Under the pieces are notes generated by a model that saw nothing but the letters and a program-made list of their open reading frames with translations, was not told the DNA's origin and did no database searches. The position numbers and the translations under genes are program-made. Source: Thermophilibacter gallinarum (lineage in GTDB: Bacteria; Actinomycetota; Coriobacteriia; Coriobacteriales; Atopobiaceae). From it: a DNA stretch of 64,000 bases. Positions 15,960 through 25,290 of this stretch are shown here, one piece after another. The DNA lies in the NCBI RefSeq assembly GCF_014982725.1, contig NZ_JADCJZ010000002.1:124001-188000 (forward strand), read 5' to 3'. Numbering within the stretch: the first letter of the stretch is position 1; every line of letters starts with the position of its first letter.

Positions 15960-17207
15960 CTACGCCTTGCCGAGGCAGGCGGCGCCCGTCTGACGGATGT
16001 TGGTGAGGTAGACGTTCTCGCGTCCGAAGTAGCCGGCCATGTAGTCAACGTAGCCCGCGGTCTCGGCCTTGGGGATCACGCACATGATGACGCCCGCGAA
16101 GCCGCCGCCGTGCAGGCGGAACGCGCCGGCGCCGATCTTGCGCAGGTAGAGCTCGGTGAGGGCGAGCGCCATCGGGATGGGCTCCTCCTCGGGCATGCCC
16201 GGGACCACGGCGTTCTGCAGCCACTCCCAGGAGGAGCGGCCGGAGGCGGTGATGATGTCGAGGACCTTGGCCTTGTCGCCGGCGTTGATGGCGGCCTCGG
16301 CGGCCTCCACGCGCTTGACCTCCTCGAAGTAGTGCAGGGCGCGCAGCACCGCGCGGTCGCCGCACTTCTCGCGCAGCTCGGCGAGGTTGGCGAGAACCGC
16401 GTCCTCGTTGGACTCGCAGAGGTTCTTGACGCCGAGGGCGGCGGCGACGTCGTGCATCTCGTTGGGGACGGAGGAGTACTCGGCGGAGAGGTCGGCGTGG
16501 CCCTTGCCGGTGTTGACGATCACGAGGTCGTGGTCGAGCTCGTCGAAGCCGAAGTCGACCTTCTCGTACTTCACGCCGTCCGAGAAGTCCAAGAGGATCG
16601 TGCCGCCCACGGCGCACGCCATCTGGTCCATGAGGCCGGAGGCCTTGTCCCACCAGACGTTCTCGGCGTACTGGCCGATGCGGGCGTAGTCGGCGCGCTC
16701 GATGGCGTCGTCGTTGTAGAGGTGGTTGATCATCTCGCAGACGAGCATCTCGAAGGAGGCCGAGGAGCTCACTCCGGCGGACGGGATGACCTCGGAGGAG
16801 CACACGGCGTTGAAGCCGCCGATCTTGAAGCCGCGCTTGGCCGTGGCCTCGAGCATGCCGGCGACGAGCGTGGTGGAGCCGCCGCCGTGCGCGATCTTGT
16901 CGATCGCGTTGGTGTCCACGACGATGGCCTCGGGATAGCCCTCGCTCCAGATGGTGACGACGCCGTCGTCGGTCTTCTGGGCGGCGCCGATGCTGTCCAT
17001 GGTGATGGACGCGCAGAGGATCTTGCCGCCGTTGTGGTCGGTGTGGTTGCCGATGATCTCGGTGCGGCCGGAGGCCGTGAAGTACTCCGGGTCGCCGGCG
17101 CCGAAGGCCTCGTCGTAGCGCGCGGCCAGCGCGGAGAGCCGCTCGGCGGCGCGCTCGGCGTCCTCGCCGTACACCTTGTTCAGAACGTCCTGGCTGGGAA
17201 TGCCCAT
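15960..17207 (-). CDS. galK: Galactokinase
   Basis: This cytosolic GHMP kinase phosphorylates galactose at C1 in the first step of the Leloir pathway. The 415-residue protein has the galactokinase signature GRTEIIGNHTDHNGG (about 47-61), the ATP loop SAGVSSSASFEMLV and the C-terminal GHMP motif LHGGGFAGVIMCVIP. AGAGGAGATCACCC provides the ribosome site. It is downstream of galT on the same strand with a strong hairpin between them, and no galE is in the window. The nearby alpha-galactosidase and importer supply galactose. Confidence 0.95.
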   Translation of the reverse strand: MGIPSQDVLNKVYGEDAERAAERLSALAARYDEAFGAGDPEYFTASGRTEIIGNHTDHNGGKILCASITMDSIGAAQKTDDGVVTIWSEGYPEAIVVDTNAIDKIAHGGGSTTLVAGMLEATAKRGFKIGGFNAVCSSEVIPSAGVSSSASFEMLVCEMINHLYNDDAIERADYARIGQYAENVWWDKASGLMDQMACAVGGTILLDFSDGVKYEKVDFGFDELDHDLVIVNTGKGHADLSAEYSSVPNEMHDVAAALGVKNLCESNEDAVLANLAELREKCGDRAVLRALHYFEEVKRVEAAEAAINAGDKAKVLDIITASGRSSWEWLQNAVVPGMPEEEPIPMALALTELYLRKIGAGAFRLHGGGFAGVIMCVIPKAETAGYVDYMAGYFGRENVYLTNIRQTGAACLGKA

Positions 17208-17225
17208 GGGTGATCTCCTCTCTGA

Positions 17226-17258
17226 TGATCCAAAAGGGGTCTGTCCCCTTTTGGATCA
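17226..17258. repeat. Perfect hairpin GGGGTCTGTCCCC between galT and galK
   Basis: A 14-base stem (TGATCCAAAAGGGG and its complement) closes on the loop TCTGT. The same AAAAGGGGTCTGTCCCC unit occurs at 37957-37974 between csoR and copA. Here it lies in an intercistronic gap and could set the galT/galK mRNA ratio. Confidence 0.75.
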
Positions 17259-17268
17259 AATCTCCTCT

Positions 17269-18846
17269 TTAGCAGACGCTCGCGACGAAGCGCGCGAACG
17301 CCGCCCTGCCCTGATCGTCGTCGGCGAAGACCGCGCAGTGCTCGAGCACCTGCGCGAAGACCTGGCCGATCTCGTCCTCGATGACGGCGTGGAGCGCCGT
17401 GGCGTCCGCCCCGGCGACGTTCTCCGGCGCGAACTCGGGGTGGCGCCGCAGCACCTCGGCCGCCCACGGCGCGTGCGCCTCGAGCTCGGGCACCGACGCC
17501 GGGTCCTCGCCGGCGAGGATGACCTGCTCGAGCCGGTCCATCTCGCCGAGCAGGCGAGCCGGCAGCACCGCGAGGCCCATGACCTCGATGAGGCCGATGT
17601 TCTCCTTCTTGATGTGGTGCAGCTCCTGGTGCGGGTGGAAGATGCCGAGCGGGTACTCGTCCGTGGTGCGGTTGTTGCGCAGGACGAGGTCGAGCTCGAA
17701 GTCCTCGCCGCGACGGCGGGCGATCGGCGTGATGGTGTTGTGCGGGGTGCCGTCGGTCTCTGCGAGCACGCCCACGGCCTCGTCGGAGTAACCGCGCCAG
17801 GCGGTGAGGATCTTGTCGGCGAGCTCGACGAGACGCGCCGGGTCGCCTCCGTCGAGGCGGATCACCGACATCGGCCAGTCCACGATCTGGGCGCGCACGT
17901 CCTCGTAGCCGGCGAAGCTGATCTGCTCGCGCTCGCCGGCGCGGGCCATGGCGAACTCGTAGCGGCCGCCCTGGTAGTGCTCGTGCGTGAGGATGGAGCC
18001 GCCCACGATCGGCAGGTCGGCGTTGGAGCCCACCGTGTAGTGCGGGAACTTGCCCACGAACTCGAACAGGCGCTGGAACGTCGTGCGGCTGATCTGCATG
18101 GGGACGTGCTTCTCGGACAGCACGATGCAGTGCTCGTTGTAGTAGACGTAGGGGCTGTACTGCAGGTACCAGGACTCGCCGGCCAGCGTGAGGGGGATGA
18201 GGCGGATGGTCTCGCGCGCCGGGTGGTCGAGGCGGCCGGCGTAGCCCAGGTTCTCGGGGCAGAGCTGGCAGCGCGGGTAGGGCTCGGCGGCGCCGGACTT
18301 CTGCTTCTCCAGCGCGGCGGCGATGGCCTTGGGGTCCTTCTCGGGCTTGGAGAGGTTGATCGTGATGTCCAGGTCGCCGTAGCGCGTGGGGGTGACCCAC
18401 TTGCGGTCGCGCGCGATGCGGTAGGTGCGGATGTAGTCGGAGTCCAGCGCGAGGTGGTAGAAGTAGTCCGTGGCCGCCTCGGGCGACTCGTCATAGCGCT
18501 CCCAGAACGTGCGGACGACCTCGCTCGGGCGCGGCGTGACACAGCCCATGAGGCGGGTGTCCAGCAGGTCGCGGCTCGCGATGCCGGCGTCGCACACGCC
18601 GCGCTCGACGGCGTCGTCCAGAAGGCCGGCGAGGATCTCCTCGAGCTCGGGACGCTCGGCGGCCGCACGGGCGGCGGCGACCGCCTCGCGCGGGACGAAG
18701 GCCCCCGTGGGCTCGTAGGAGAGCGCGTCGAGCATGAGGTTGGCGGCGTAGGTCACGTCCTCCTCGCCGATGAGCCCCCGGTCGAGCGCATAGGCGACGA
18801 GGTCGGCGACTCCCCTCTCCACTGCTCCAGAGCGATCATCTGCCAT
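17269..18846 (-). CDS. galT: UDP-glucose-hexose-1-phosphate uridylyltransferase, class II
   Basis: This enzyme transfers UMP from UDP-glucose to galactose-1-phosphate in the Leloir pathway. The 525-residue length and motifs fit the class II (GalT2) family found in Firmicutes and Actinobacteria: YEPTGAFVPREAVAAAR, PYVYYNEHCIVLSEKHVPM, GGSILTHEHYQGG and the active-site region GIFHPHQELHHIKKENIGLIE. I use the ATG at 18846 with GAGGAGGGAG upstream rather than longer options. It is transcribed divergently from lacI, whose operator lies about 250 bases upstream, and is followed by galK. Confidence 0.93.
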   Translation of the reverse strand: MADDRSGAVERGVADLVAYALDRGLIGEEDVTYAANLMLDALSYEPTGAFVPREAVAAARAAAERPELEEILAGLLDDAVERGVCDAGIASRDLLDTRLMGCVTPRPSEVVRTFWERYDESPEAATDYFYHLALDSDYIRTYRIARDRKWVTPTRYGDLDITINLSKPEKDPKAIAAALEKQKSGAAEPYPRCQLCPENLGYAGRLDHPARETIRLIPLTLAGESWYLQYSPYVYYNEHCIVLSEKHVPMQISRTTFQRLFEFVGKFPHYTVGSNADLPIVGGSILTHEHYQGGRYEFAMARAGEREQISFAGYEDVRAQIVDWPMSVIRLDGGDPARLVELADKILTAWRGYSDEAVGVLAETDGTPHNTITPIARRRGEDFELDLVLRNNRTTDEYPLGIFHPHQELHHIKKENIGLIEVMGLAVLPARLLGEMDRLEQVILAGEDPASVPELEAHAPWAAEVLRRHPEFAPENVAGADATALHAVIEDEIGQVFAQVLEHCAVFADDDQGRAAFARFVASVC

Positions 18847-19094
18847 TACGTGCTCCCTCCTCGGACCCAGGGCCCGAAACGAAATAGGCTCACCTGCCTT
18901 TCGACGATACAGCATGAGCGCGGGCGCGAGACGGGCGATGCGGCCAGCGGCGCGCTGCCTTCCGCGCGCGGGTCGCGGCGCTCCCCCGCCTCATCCGTTC
19001 CTTGACGCCCGCGGGCGGCGCGATTCTGCCGGCGAGCGACAAGCGGCGATTCTCGTCGTCCCTCTCGCCGTGTCGTGGTATACCTGTCTCGATG

Positions 19095-19112
19095 ACTGGA
19101 AACGTTTCCAGT
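19095..19112. promoter_or_regulatory. LacI-family operator
   Basis: ACTGGAAACGTTTCCAGT is a perfect 18-base palindrome with the typical central CG of LacI-type operators. It lies 25 bases before the lacI-family start and in the divergent galT promoter region, so it probably mediates autoregulation and control of the gal genes. Confidence 0.85.
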
Positions 19113-19137
19113 CCAGGCGGAGACGGGAGGTCCGGCA

Positions 19138-20139
19138 GTGGACATCCGCGACATCGCGGCTAGGTCGGGCTACGGCGTGGGCACGGTCTCGCGCGTGATC
19201 AACGGCCAGCCCAACGTCAGCGACCAGGCGCGCGAGCGCATCCTCGCGGTCATGGCTGAGTGCGGCTACGAGCCCAACTCCAACGCGCGCTACCTCAAGA
19301 TGCGCCAGCAGACGCCGGTGGCGGCGTTCGTCATGGGCGTCGGCAACCGCCTCTTCGGCGACGTCCTCGCCTCCCTGCAGGCGCACCTCGCGGGGGCGGG
19401 CGAGGAGCTGGCCGTCACCTACCTGGACGACGACGCGCGCGAGGTGCGCGCCGCGATCGACTACCAGCAGGCGCGACGCCCCAAGGCCATGGCCTTCCTC
19501 GGCGGAGAGCCGCGCCGCTTCGCCGAGGCGTTCGGCGAGATCGAGGTCCCGGCCGTGCTGGTGACCAACTCCGCCGCCGGCCTCGGCTTCCCCAACCTCT
19601 CCAGCGTGACGACGGACAACGAGGCCGCCGCGGCGCGCGCGGTCTCCCACCTGTGGGACCACGGGCACCGACACATCGGCATCATCGGCGGCAGCGGGGA
19701 CGAGAACAGCATCAGCTCCCAGCGCCTGCGCGGGGCCGAGCGGGCGCTGCGGGAGCGCGGGGCCGAGCTCGACCTCGTGCGCGACTACGAGCCGTGCCCC
19801 TTCGACGAGCAGGGGGGCTACGACGCCGCGCGACGCCTCCTCGGCCGCACGCCCGACCTCACCGCCGTCTTCGCGCTCGGGGACGCGCCCGCCTTCGGCG
19901 CCCTGCGCGCCGCCGCGGACGCCGGCCTCTCCGTGCCGGGCGACCTCTCGCTCGTGGGCTTCGACGACACGTCCTTCTCGCGCTTCTCCGTGCCGCGGGT
20001 CACGACGATCCGCCAGGGCTCCGAGCGCCTGGGGGAGCGTGCCGCCCAGATCCTCCTGAGCATGCTGGACGGCGGCGATGCCGTCCACGAGGTGATCCCG
20101 TTCGAGCTCGTGGAGCGCGAGAGCGTCCGCACCCTGTAG
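19138..20139 (+). CDS. LacI-family transcriptional regulator
   Basis: This 333-residue repressor has an N-terminal helix-turn-helix and hinge (DIRDIAARSGYGVGTVSRVINGQPNVSDQARERIL) and a periplasmic-binding-like effector domain (SVTTDNEAAAARAVSHLWDHGHRHIGIIGG, LSLVGFDDTSFSRFSVPRVTTI). The GTG start follows GGGAGG. A perfect operator palindrome sits just upstream. The next gene, a GH13 glucosidase, follows 48 bases later on the same strand, and galT is divergent. The effector is probably a galactoside, glucoside or their phosphates; specificity is inferred only from neighbours. Confidence 0.92.
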   Translation: MDIRDIAARSGYGVGTVSRVINGQPNVSDQARERILAVMAECGYEPNSNARYLKMRQQTPVAAFVMGVGNRLFGDVLASLQAHLAGAGEELAVTYLDDDAREVRAAIDYQQARRPKAMAFLGGEPRRFAEAFGEIEVPAVLVTNSAAGLGFPNLSSVTTDNEAAAARAVSHLWDHGHRHIGIIGGSGDENSISSQRLRGAERALRERGAELDLVRDYEPCPFDEQGGYDAARRLLGRTPDLTAVFALGDAPAFGALRAAADAGLSVPGDLSLVGFDDTSFSRFSVPRVTTIRQGSERLGERAAQILLSMLDGGDAVHEVIPFELVERESVRTL

Positions 20140-20187
20140 CAGGCAGACGAATCGAGGGGGCCTCCCCTCAACCGGAAAGGAGAGCGC

Positions 20188-21870
20188 ATGACCCGCAACA
20201 ACGAGCGCGAGGACTGGTGGAAGCAGGCCGTGGTCTACCAGGTGTACCCGCGCAGCTTCTATGACACGGACGGCGACGGCCTCGGCGACATCCGCGGCGT
20301 CACCGCGCGGATGGACTATCTGCGCGACCTGGGCGTCGACGCGATCTGGCTCTCCCCCTTCTACCCCTCCCCGCTCGTGGACGGCGGCTACGACGTGGCC
20401 AACTACCGCGACGTGGACCCGCGTCTGGGGACGCTCGCCGACTTCGACGAGATGGCGGCTGCCGCGCACGCCGCCGGCATCAAGGTCGTCGTCGACATCG
20501 TCCCCAACCACACCTCCACCGAGCACGAGTGGTTCAAGGCGGCGCTGGCGGCCGGCCCCGGCTCCCCGGAGCGCGACCGCTACGTCTTCCGCCGCGGGCG
20601 CGGCGAGCACGGCGAGCTGCCCCCCAACGGCTGGAGGTCCACCTTCGGCGGGCCCGGCTGGGAGCCGGTCGGCGACGGCGAGTGGTACCTGCACCTCTTT
20701 GCCGTGGAGCAGGCGGACCTCAACTGGGGGAACCCCGAGGTGCGCGAGGACTTCAAGCGCACGCTGCGCTTCTGGAGCGACCGCGGGGCCGACGGCTTCC
20801 GGATCGACGTGGCGCACGCACTCGCCAAGGACCTCGACAGCCGCCCGCTCGACGAGTGGCCCGATGACCCCGACCAGGACCAACCCGGCGCTGAGAACCC
20901 CCTCTGGGACCGCCCGGAGGTGCACGAGATCTATCGCGAGTGGCGCCAGGTCTTCAACGAGTACGAGCCCCCGCGCTTTGCTGTGGGCGAGGCGTGGGTC
21001 GTGCCCGAGCACCAGTGGATGTACGCCTCCACCGACGAGCTCGGCCAGGTCTTCAACTTCGAGCTCGCCAAGGCCAACTGGATGGCCGACGAGATGCGCC
21101 GCGCCATCGAGGAGGGCCTCGCCGCCGCCGAGCGCTCCGGATCCACCACCACCTGGGTCCTCTCCAACCACGACGTGGTGCGTCACGCCACGCGCTACGG
21201 GCTGCCGCAGGTCAAGTCCGCGGCGCACCACCAGCTCGCCAACGACTGGCTGCTGCGCGACGGGCGCACCTACCATGAGGACCGCGAGCTCGGGACGCGC
21301 CGCGCGCGGGCGGCGCTGCTCATGGAGCTGGGACTTCCCGGCTCGGTCTACCTCTACCAGGGCGAGGAGCTGGGCCTCTTTGAGGTCGCCGACATCCCCT
21401 GGGACGCGCTCGAGGACCCCCAGGCGCACATGACCGCGCACGGCGACGCCCTCAAGGGCCGCGACGGCTGCCGCGTGCCGCTGCCCTGGGAGGCCGAGAA
21501 GGACGACTTCGGCTTCTCGGCGCCGGAGACGCACGTCCCGGCGCACCTGCCGCAGCCCGCCTGGTTCGCGGGGCACGCCGTGGACGCCGAGGAGACCGAC
21601 GAGCGCTCGATGCTCCACTTCTACCGTCGCGCCCTCGCCGCGCGCGCCGAGCTCCTCACGGCCACCGGCGACACGTCGCTCGCGTGGGCGGACGGCTACG
21701 ACGACCAGGTCATCGCCTACCGTCGCCCCACCGCGGACGGCCGGGTACTCACGAGCGTGACCAACTTCGGCGCCGCCGTCGAGCTGCCCGCCGGCGAGGT
21801 CCTTCTCGCCAGCGCCCCCCTCGTGAACGGCAGGCTCCCCCCTGACGCCACCGCCTGGGTGATTCGGTAA
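20188..21870 (+). CDS. GH13 alpha-glucosidase (oligo-1,6-glucosidase type)
   Basis: This 560-residue cytoplasmic glycoside hydrolase starts with WWKQAVVYQVYPRSFYDTDG, the hallmark of the GH13 exo-acting group. The four conserved regions are present: DIVPNHTS, GFRIDVAHAL (nucleophile Asp), VGEAWV (acid/base Glu) and LSNHDVVRH. No signal peptide is present. It probably hydrolyses imported alpha-glucosides or the glucosyl part of raffinose-type sugars to monosaccharides. GAAAGGAGAGCGC precedes the ATG. It is the second gene after lacI, and a GAGGGG-GCCT-CCCCTC hairpin lies between them. Confidence 0.88.
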   Translation: MTRNNEREDWWKQAVVYQVYPRSFYDTDGDGLGDIRGVTARMDYLRDLGVDAIWLSPFYPSPLVDGGYDVANYRDVDPRLGTLADFDEMAAAAHAAGIKVVVDIVPNHTSTEHEWFKAALAAGPGSPERDRYVFRRGRGEHGELPPNGWRSTFGGPGWEPVGDGEWYLHLFAVEQADLNWGNPEVREDFKRTLRFWSDRGADGFRIDVAHALAKDLDSRPLDEWPDDPDQDQPGAENPLWDRPEVHEIYREWRQVFNEYEPPRFAVGEAWVVPEHQWMYASTDELGQVFNFELAKANWMADEMRRAIEEGLAAAERSGSTTTWVLSNHDVVRHATRYGLPQVKSAAHHQLANDWLLRDGRTYHEDRELGTRRARAALLMELGLPGSVYLYQGEELGLFEVADIPWDALEDPQAHMTAHGDALKGRDGCRVPLPWEAEKDDFGFSAPETHVPAHLPQPAWFAGHAVDAEETDERSMLHFYRRALAARAELLTATGDTSLAWADGYDDQVIAYRRPTADGRVLTSVTNFGAAVELPAGEVLLASAPLVNGRLPPDATAWVIR

Positions 21871-21894
21871 CGACGCGGGACAGTCGCGGCGCCG

Positions 21895-21953
21895 TCGCCG
21901 ATTCCGGGACATGCCGGCCGTCGGACGGGGGAACCTCCCGGATTCAGGGACGC
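21895..21953. repeat. GATTCCGGGAC dispersed repeats
   Basis: GCCGATTCCGGGACATGCC (from 21895) and a 24-base stretch at 21930-21953 belong to a dispersed family. The latter matches 38588-38611 in 22 of 24 positions. A weaker relative, CCGATTCCGCGACGC, is at about 6554. The copies are intergenic. Confidence 0.6.
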
Positions 21954-21986
21954 CGCAGCGACCCCCGCCGTTCCTCTCGGCACATG

Positions 21987-22095
21987 GGTTAGACTTTACG
22001 GCTCGTCCCCCTCTGAGAGCACTCCTAGAGGGGGACGAGCGGGGATTTTTAAGCCAAACGGCGAGAAGGACGGGGACGAGCGCGTTTTTCTAACC
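21987..22095. repeat. Inverted-repeat cassette IR-7 (GGTTAGA...CGTCCCC arms)
   Basis: The left arm GGTTAGACTTTACGGCTCG plus TCCCC (21987-22010) faces two inverted copies at 22031-22055 and 22071-22095. The inner part folds as a 15-base hairpin GCTCGTCCCCCTCTG/A..AGAGGGGGACGAGC. GCGAGAAGGAC lies between the right arms (22061-22071). It separates two convergent genes and may also act as a terminator. The arms resemble those of IR-11. Confidence 0.75.
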
Positions 22096-22108
22096 GGAGC
22101 GCGAGCGA

Positions 22109-24298
22109 CTAGTCGACCCGCTCGAAGCGGTACATGAAGCTCTCGTACGGGGTGGCGGGCACGGAGACGGGCAGGCCCATGTCCATGAGGGCGTCGGCGG
22201 AGTAGACGTCGCCGTTGCTCACCATGCTGTAGCGCGCCCCCGGCGTGAGGCCGCGCGGCACGACGTAGTTGGCCAGTCCGTAGCCGTCAACGCGCGTCAC
22301 CACGGCGCAGACGAGCGCCTCGGAGCCGTCCTCGGCGACGAACTCCCAGGCCGCGACCGTGGCGTCCTTGGGGTCGGTGAGACGATAGAAGAGGCCCTCG
22401 CGCACGAGGTGCTCGATCGTGCGGTAGGTCTTGACCTGGCTCTTGATGAGCTCGCAGGCGCGGTCGTTCAGCTCCATGAGGTCGAGCTCGTAGCCGAAGG
22501 CGCCACCGCCCATGGCCACGGTCCCGCGGGCGCCGAGCGGGACGGTGCGGCCGGTGATCTCGTTGGGGCAGGCGGAGACGTGCGCCCCCATCGCGGAGCA
22601 CGGGTAGCCGAACGAGGTGCCGTACTGGATCTCCAGGCGGTTGCGGGCGTCGGTGTTGTCCGAGGTCCAGATCTGGGGCGTGTAGTAGAGCATGCCCGCG
22701 TCAAAGCGACCGCCGCCCGCCGAGCAGCCCTCGATGAGGAGCTCCGGGTAGCGGGAGCGCACGCGCTCGAGAAGGTCGTAGAGGCCGAGCATGTAGTCGT
22801 AGAGGACCTTGCCCTGGTCGCTCGCGGTGCGGGAGTACACGTCGACGATCGAGCGGTTGTAGTCCCACTTGACGTAGTCGATGCCGCCCTGGTCGAGCAC
22901 GGCGCAGAGCTGCTCGAAGAGGTTGTCGCGCACCTCGGGCCGCGAGAGGTCAAGCACCAGCTGGTCGCGGCCGAGCACGGGCTCCTTGCCGGGGACGGTG
23001 AGCGCCCAGTCGGGGTGGGCGCGGAAGAGGTCGGAGTCCTCGTTGACCATCTCGGGCTCGACCCAGATGCCAAAGCCCAGGCCTACCTCGTTCACGCGGC
23101 GCGCGAGGTCGGCCACCGTGCCGCCGAGCTTGGCCATGTTGGGCTTCCAGTCACCGAGGCCGCGGTGGTCGTCGCTGCGGGCGCCGAACCAGCCGTCGTC
23201 CATGACGAGCATGTCCAGCCCCAGCTCGGCGGCCTTCTTCGCGAGCTCCACGAGCTTGTCGCCCGTGAAGTCAAAGTAGCAGGCCTCCCAGCTGTTGATG
23301 AGGATGGGGCGCGGGGCGTCGCGCCAGGGGCCGCGGCAGACGTTGCGGCGGATGCAGCGGTGCAGGTTGTGGGAGACCCTCTCCAGGCCTGCGCCCGAGT
23401 AGGTCATGATGACCTCGGGCGCCACGATCTTCTCGCCCGGCTCGAGCGGGTAGGAGAAGAGGTCGTCGTCGAGGCCCATCTGGATGCGGGACTGGTCGAA
23501 CTGGTCGCGCTCCGCCTCGGCGAGAAACCCGCCGCTGTAGACGAAGCTCATGGACCAGCAGCGGCCCGAGGTCTCGGTGGCGGCGTGGTCGCAGGCGATC
23601 ATGAGGGGGTTGTACTGGTTGGAGGACATGCCGCGGCGGCTGCCCACGGAGAGCGAGCCGTTTAGGAGGTGGCGGCGCGTGGGACGACGCTCCATCGCGT
23701 GGCGGCCGTCGAAGGTGATGACGTCGAGGTCGCCGGTCACGAGGTCGAGGCAGGCGCTCTGGAGCTTCTCCACGGTGACGCGCCCGGTGCCGTTGTTGCG
23801 GACGACCGCGGCGCGGGTGATGACGTCGAGCCTCGGCAGGACGCCGTAGAGCAGCTCCACCTCGAGGCCCAGACGCTCGTCGGCGAGCGTCACCGAGAGG
23901 GTCTCGGCGTCGTCCCCCTCGCCGGCGTAGACGGCGGGAAGCCCCGGCAGGGCGTACTTGCCCGGGCGGATCTCGTGCGAGCGGTAGCGCAGGTCGCAGC
24001 CGAAGGTGCCCTCGGCGTCACGGACGAGCAGGGCCGGGCTGCGCATGTCGCCGGAGCCCTGGAAGGGGAGCTCCTGCGGCAGGACGTCGAGGGAGTAGGT
24101 GCGGTCCGCCACGTCGTGCGGGCAGCCGCACATGCCGCTGCGGTCGCAGTAGGTGACGAGGTAGGACAGGTCGCCCTCCGCGCGGGCGCCGTAGTAGAGG
24201 TGGAGCAGGTACCCGTGCTCGTCGATCTTCATCTGGTACGTGGTGCCGTCGGTGGAGATGGTGAGGGTGCGGGCGGCGGGGTCGTACGACAGGGGCAT
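22109..24298 (-). CDS. aga: Alpha-galactosidase, GH36
   Basis: This cytoplasmic enzyme releases galactose from melibiose, raffinose and stachyose. The 729-residue length is typical of GH36. The nucleophile lies in DYVKWDYNRSIVD, the acid/base in TSDNTDARNRLEIQYG, and GFGIWVEPEMVNEDSDLF and LLIEGCSAGGGRFD are family blocks. The ATG at 24298 has AGGAACCGAGGAACC upstream. It is the last gene of a unit reading msmK-msmE-msmF-msmG-aga on the minus strand, fitting import and then cleavage, with galT/galK for the product. Confidence 0.95.
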   Translation of the reverse strand: MPLSYDPAARTLTISTDGTTYQMKIDEHGYLLHLYYGARAEGDLSYLVTYCDRSGMCGCPHDVADRTYSLDVLPQELPFQGSGDMRSPALLVRDAEGTFGCDLRYRSHEIRPGKYALPGLPAVYAGEGDDAETLSVTLADERLGLEVELLYGVLPRLDVITRAAVVRNNGTGRVTVEKLQSACLDLVTGDLDVITFDGRHAMERRPTRRHLLNGSLSVGSRRGMSSNQYNPLMIACDHAATETSGRCWSMSFVYSGGFLAEAERDQFDQSRIQMGLDDDLFSYPLEPGEKIVAPEVIMTYSGAGLERVSHNLHRCIRRNVCRGPWRDAPRPILINSWEACYFDFTGDKLVELAKKAAELGLDMLVMDDGWFGARSDDHRGLGDWKPNMAKLGGTVADLARRVNEVGLGFGIWVEPEMVNEDSDLFRAHPDWALTVPGKEPVLGRDQLVLDLSRPEVRDNLFEQLCAVLDQGGIDYVKWDYNRSIVDVYSRTASDQGKVLYDYMLGLYDLLERVRSRYPELLIEGCSAGGGRFDAGMLYYTPQIWTSDNTDARNRLEIQYGTSFGYPCSAMGAHVSACPNEITGRTVPLGARGTVAMGGGAFGYELDLMELNDRACELIKSQVKTYRTIEHLVREGLFYRLTDPKDATVAAWEFVAEDGSEALVCAVVTRVDGYGLANYVVPRGLTPGARYSMVSNGDVYSADALMDMGLPVSVPATPYESFMYRFERVD

Positions 24299-24356
24299 GG
24301 TTCCTCGGTTCCTCTCGTCTAGCTGAACGTGCAATCGCGACTGTAGCGCATCAGGG

Positions 24357-24394
24357 GACGCCCGGAACCCATCGTAAGACGGATTCCGGGCGTC
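24357..24394 (-). terminator. Hairpin between msmG and aga
   Basis: GACGCCCGGAA(N16)TTCCGGGCGTC (approximate loop) forms a stable stem with no U tract. It more likely stabilises or attenuates the importer mRNA than fully terminates it. Confidence 0.5.
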
Positions 24395-24432
24395 AGGGAA
24401 ATCTTTACAGATGCCCAGCGCTCACCGCGGAC

Positions 24433-25290
24433 CTACTTCACGGCACCGTTGGTGACGCCGCCGATGATCTGCTTCTGCGCCACGATGTAGAAGATGATCA
24501 TCGGGAGCATGGCGAGCAGATAGGAGGCGAAGGCCAGGTTGTAGTTCGTGGAGAACGCGGTCTGGAAGTTCATCTGCGCGAGCGGCAGGGTGTTGACGCC
24601 GGAGCCACCCATGATGACGAGCGGGGTCATGACGTCGTTCCACACGGCGAGGCCGGTGATGACGGCGACGGTGGCGTGCATGGGCTTGAGCAGCGGGAAG
24701 ATGACCTTCCAGTAGGTGGTCCAGGTGGACGCGCCGTCGACGCGGGCGGCCTCCTCGAGGGCGGTGGGGATGTTCCTCAGGTAGCCGGTGTAGAGCATCA
24801 TGTTCATCGGCATGTAGAAGACCACGTAGAGGATCATGACGCCGACCATGTTGTCGAGATGCATGACGGCCGTCTGCTTGACGAGCGGCATCATCAGGAT
24901 CGCGAAGGGCACGTACATGCCGGCGATGATGAAGTAGTAGGACGCCTTGAAGAGCTTCTTCTTGTCCATGTTGCGCCCGATCGCGTAGGCCGCGAGGCTG
25001 TGGATCAGGATGGAGACCACGACCGCGACCACGGTGATGAGAAGCGAGTTCATGAACGAGTGGAAGAAGTCCGTGACCTGGATGGCCTCGATGAAGTTGT
25101 CGAGGGACCAGGTGCTCGGCAGGGACAGGATACCCGCGATGTCGTTGGTCATCTCGGAGGGGTCCTTGAAGGCGATGACCACGGCCATGTAGAGCGGGAA
25201 GAGCACGGTCAGGGTGCCGACCATGAGCAGGATCGTGATGGGCCAGTTGACCCGCTCCCTGACCTTCTCGGGAACCGTGTTGTTAGCCAT
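24433..25290 (-). CDS. msmG: Sugar ABC transporter permease (MalG/MsmG type)
   Basis: This 285-residue inner membrane permease has six predicted helices and the conserved cytoplasmic EAA loop EEAARVDGASTWTTYWKVIFPLL near the C-terminal third, which docks to the ATPase. It belongs to the carbohydrate uptake family 1 (MalG-like). Its ATG overlaps the stop codon of msmF by one base, so the two are translationally coupled. With MsmE, MsmF and MsmK it would import alpha-galactosides or multiple sugars. Confidence 0.92.
   Translation of the reverse strand: MANNTVPEKVRERVNWPITILLMVGTLTVLFPLYMAVVIAFKDPSEMTNDIAGILSLPSTWSLDNFIEAIQVTDFFHSFMNSLLITVVAVVVSILIHSLAAYAIGRNMDKKKLFKASYYFIIAGMYVPFAILMMPLVKQTAVMHLDNMVGVMILYVVFYMPMNMMLYTGYLRNIPTALEEAARVDGASTWTTYWKVIFPLLKPMHATVAVITGLAVWNDVMTPLVIMGGSGVNTLPLAQMNFQTAFSTNYNLAFASYLLAMLPMIIFYIVAQKQIIGGVTNGAVK

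Noticed and set aside
21987-22095. IR-7 as a plain intrinsic terminator
   Set aside because: The inner hairpin could terminate, but the additional outer arm copy and the GGTTAGA ends shared with IR-11 are not explained by that.
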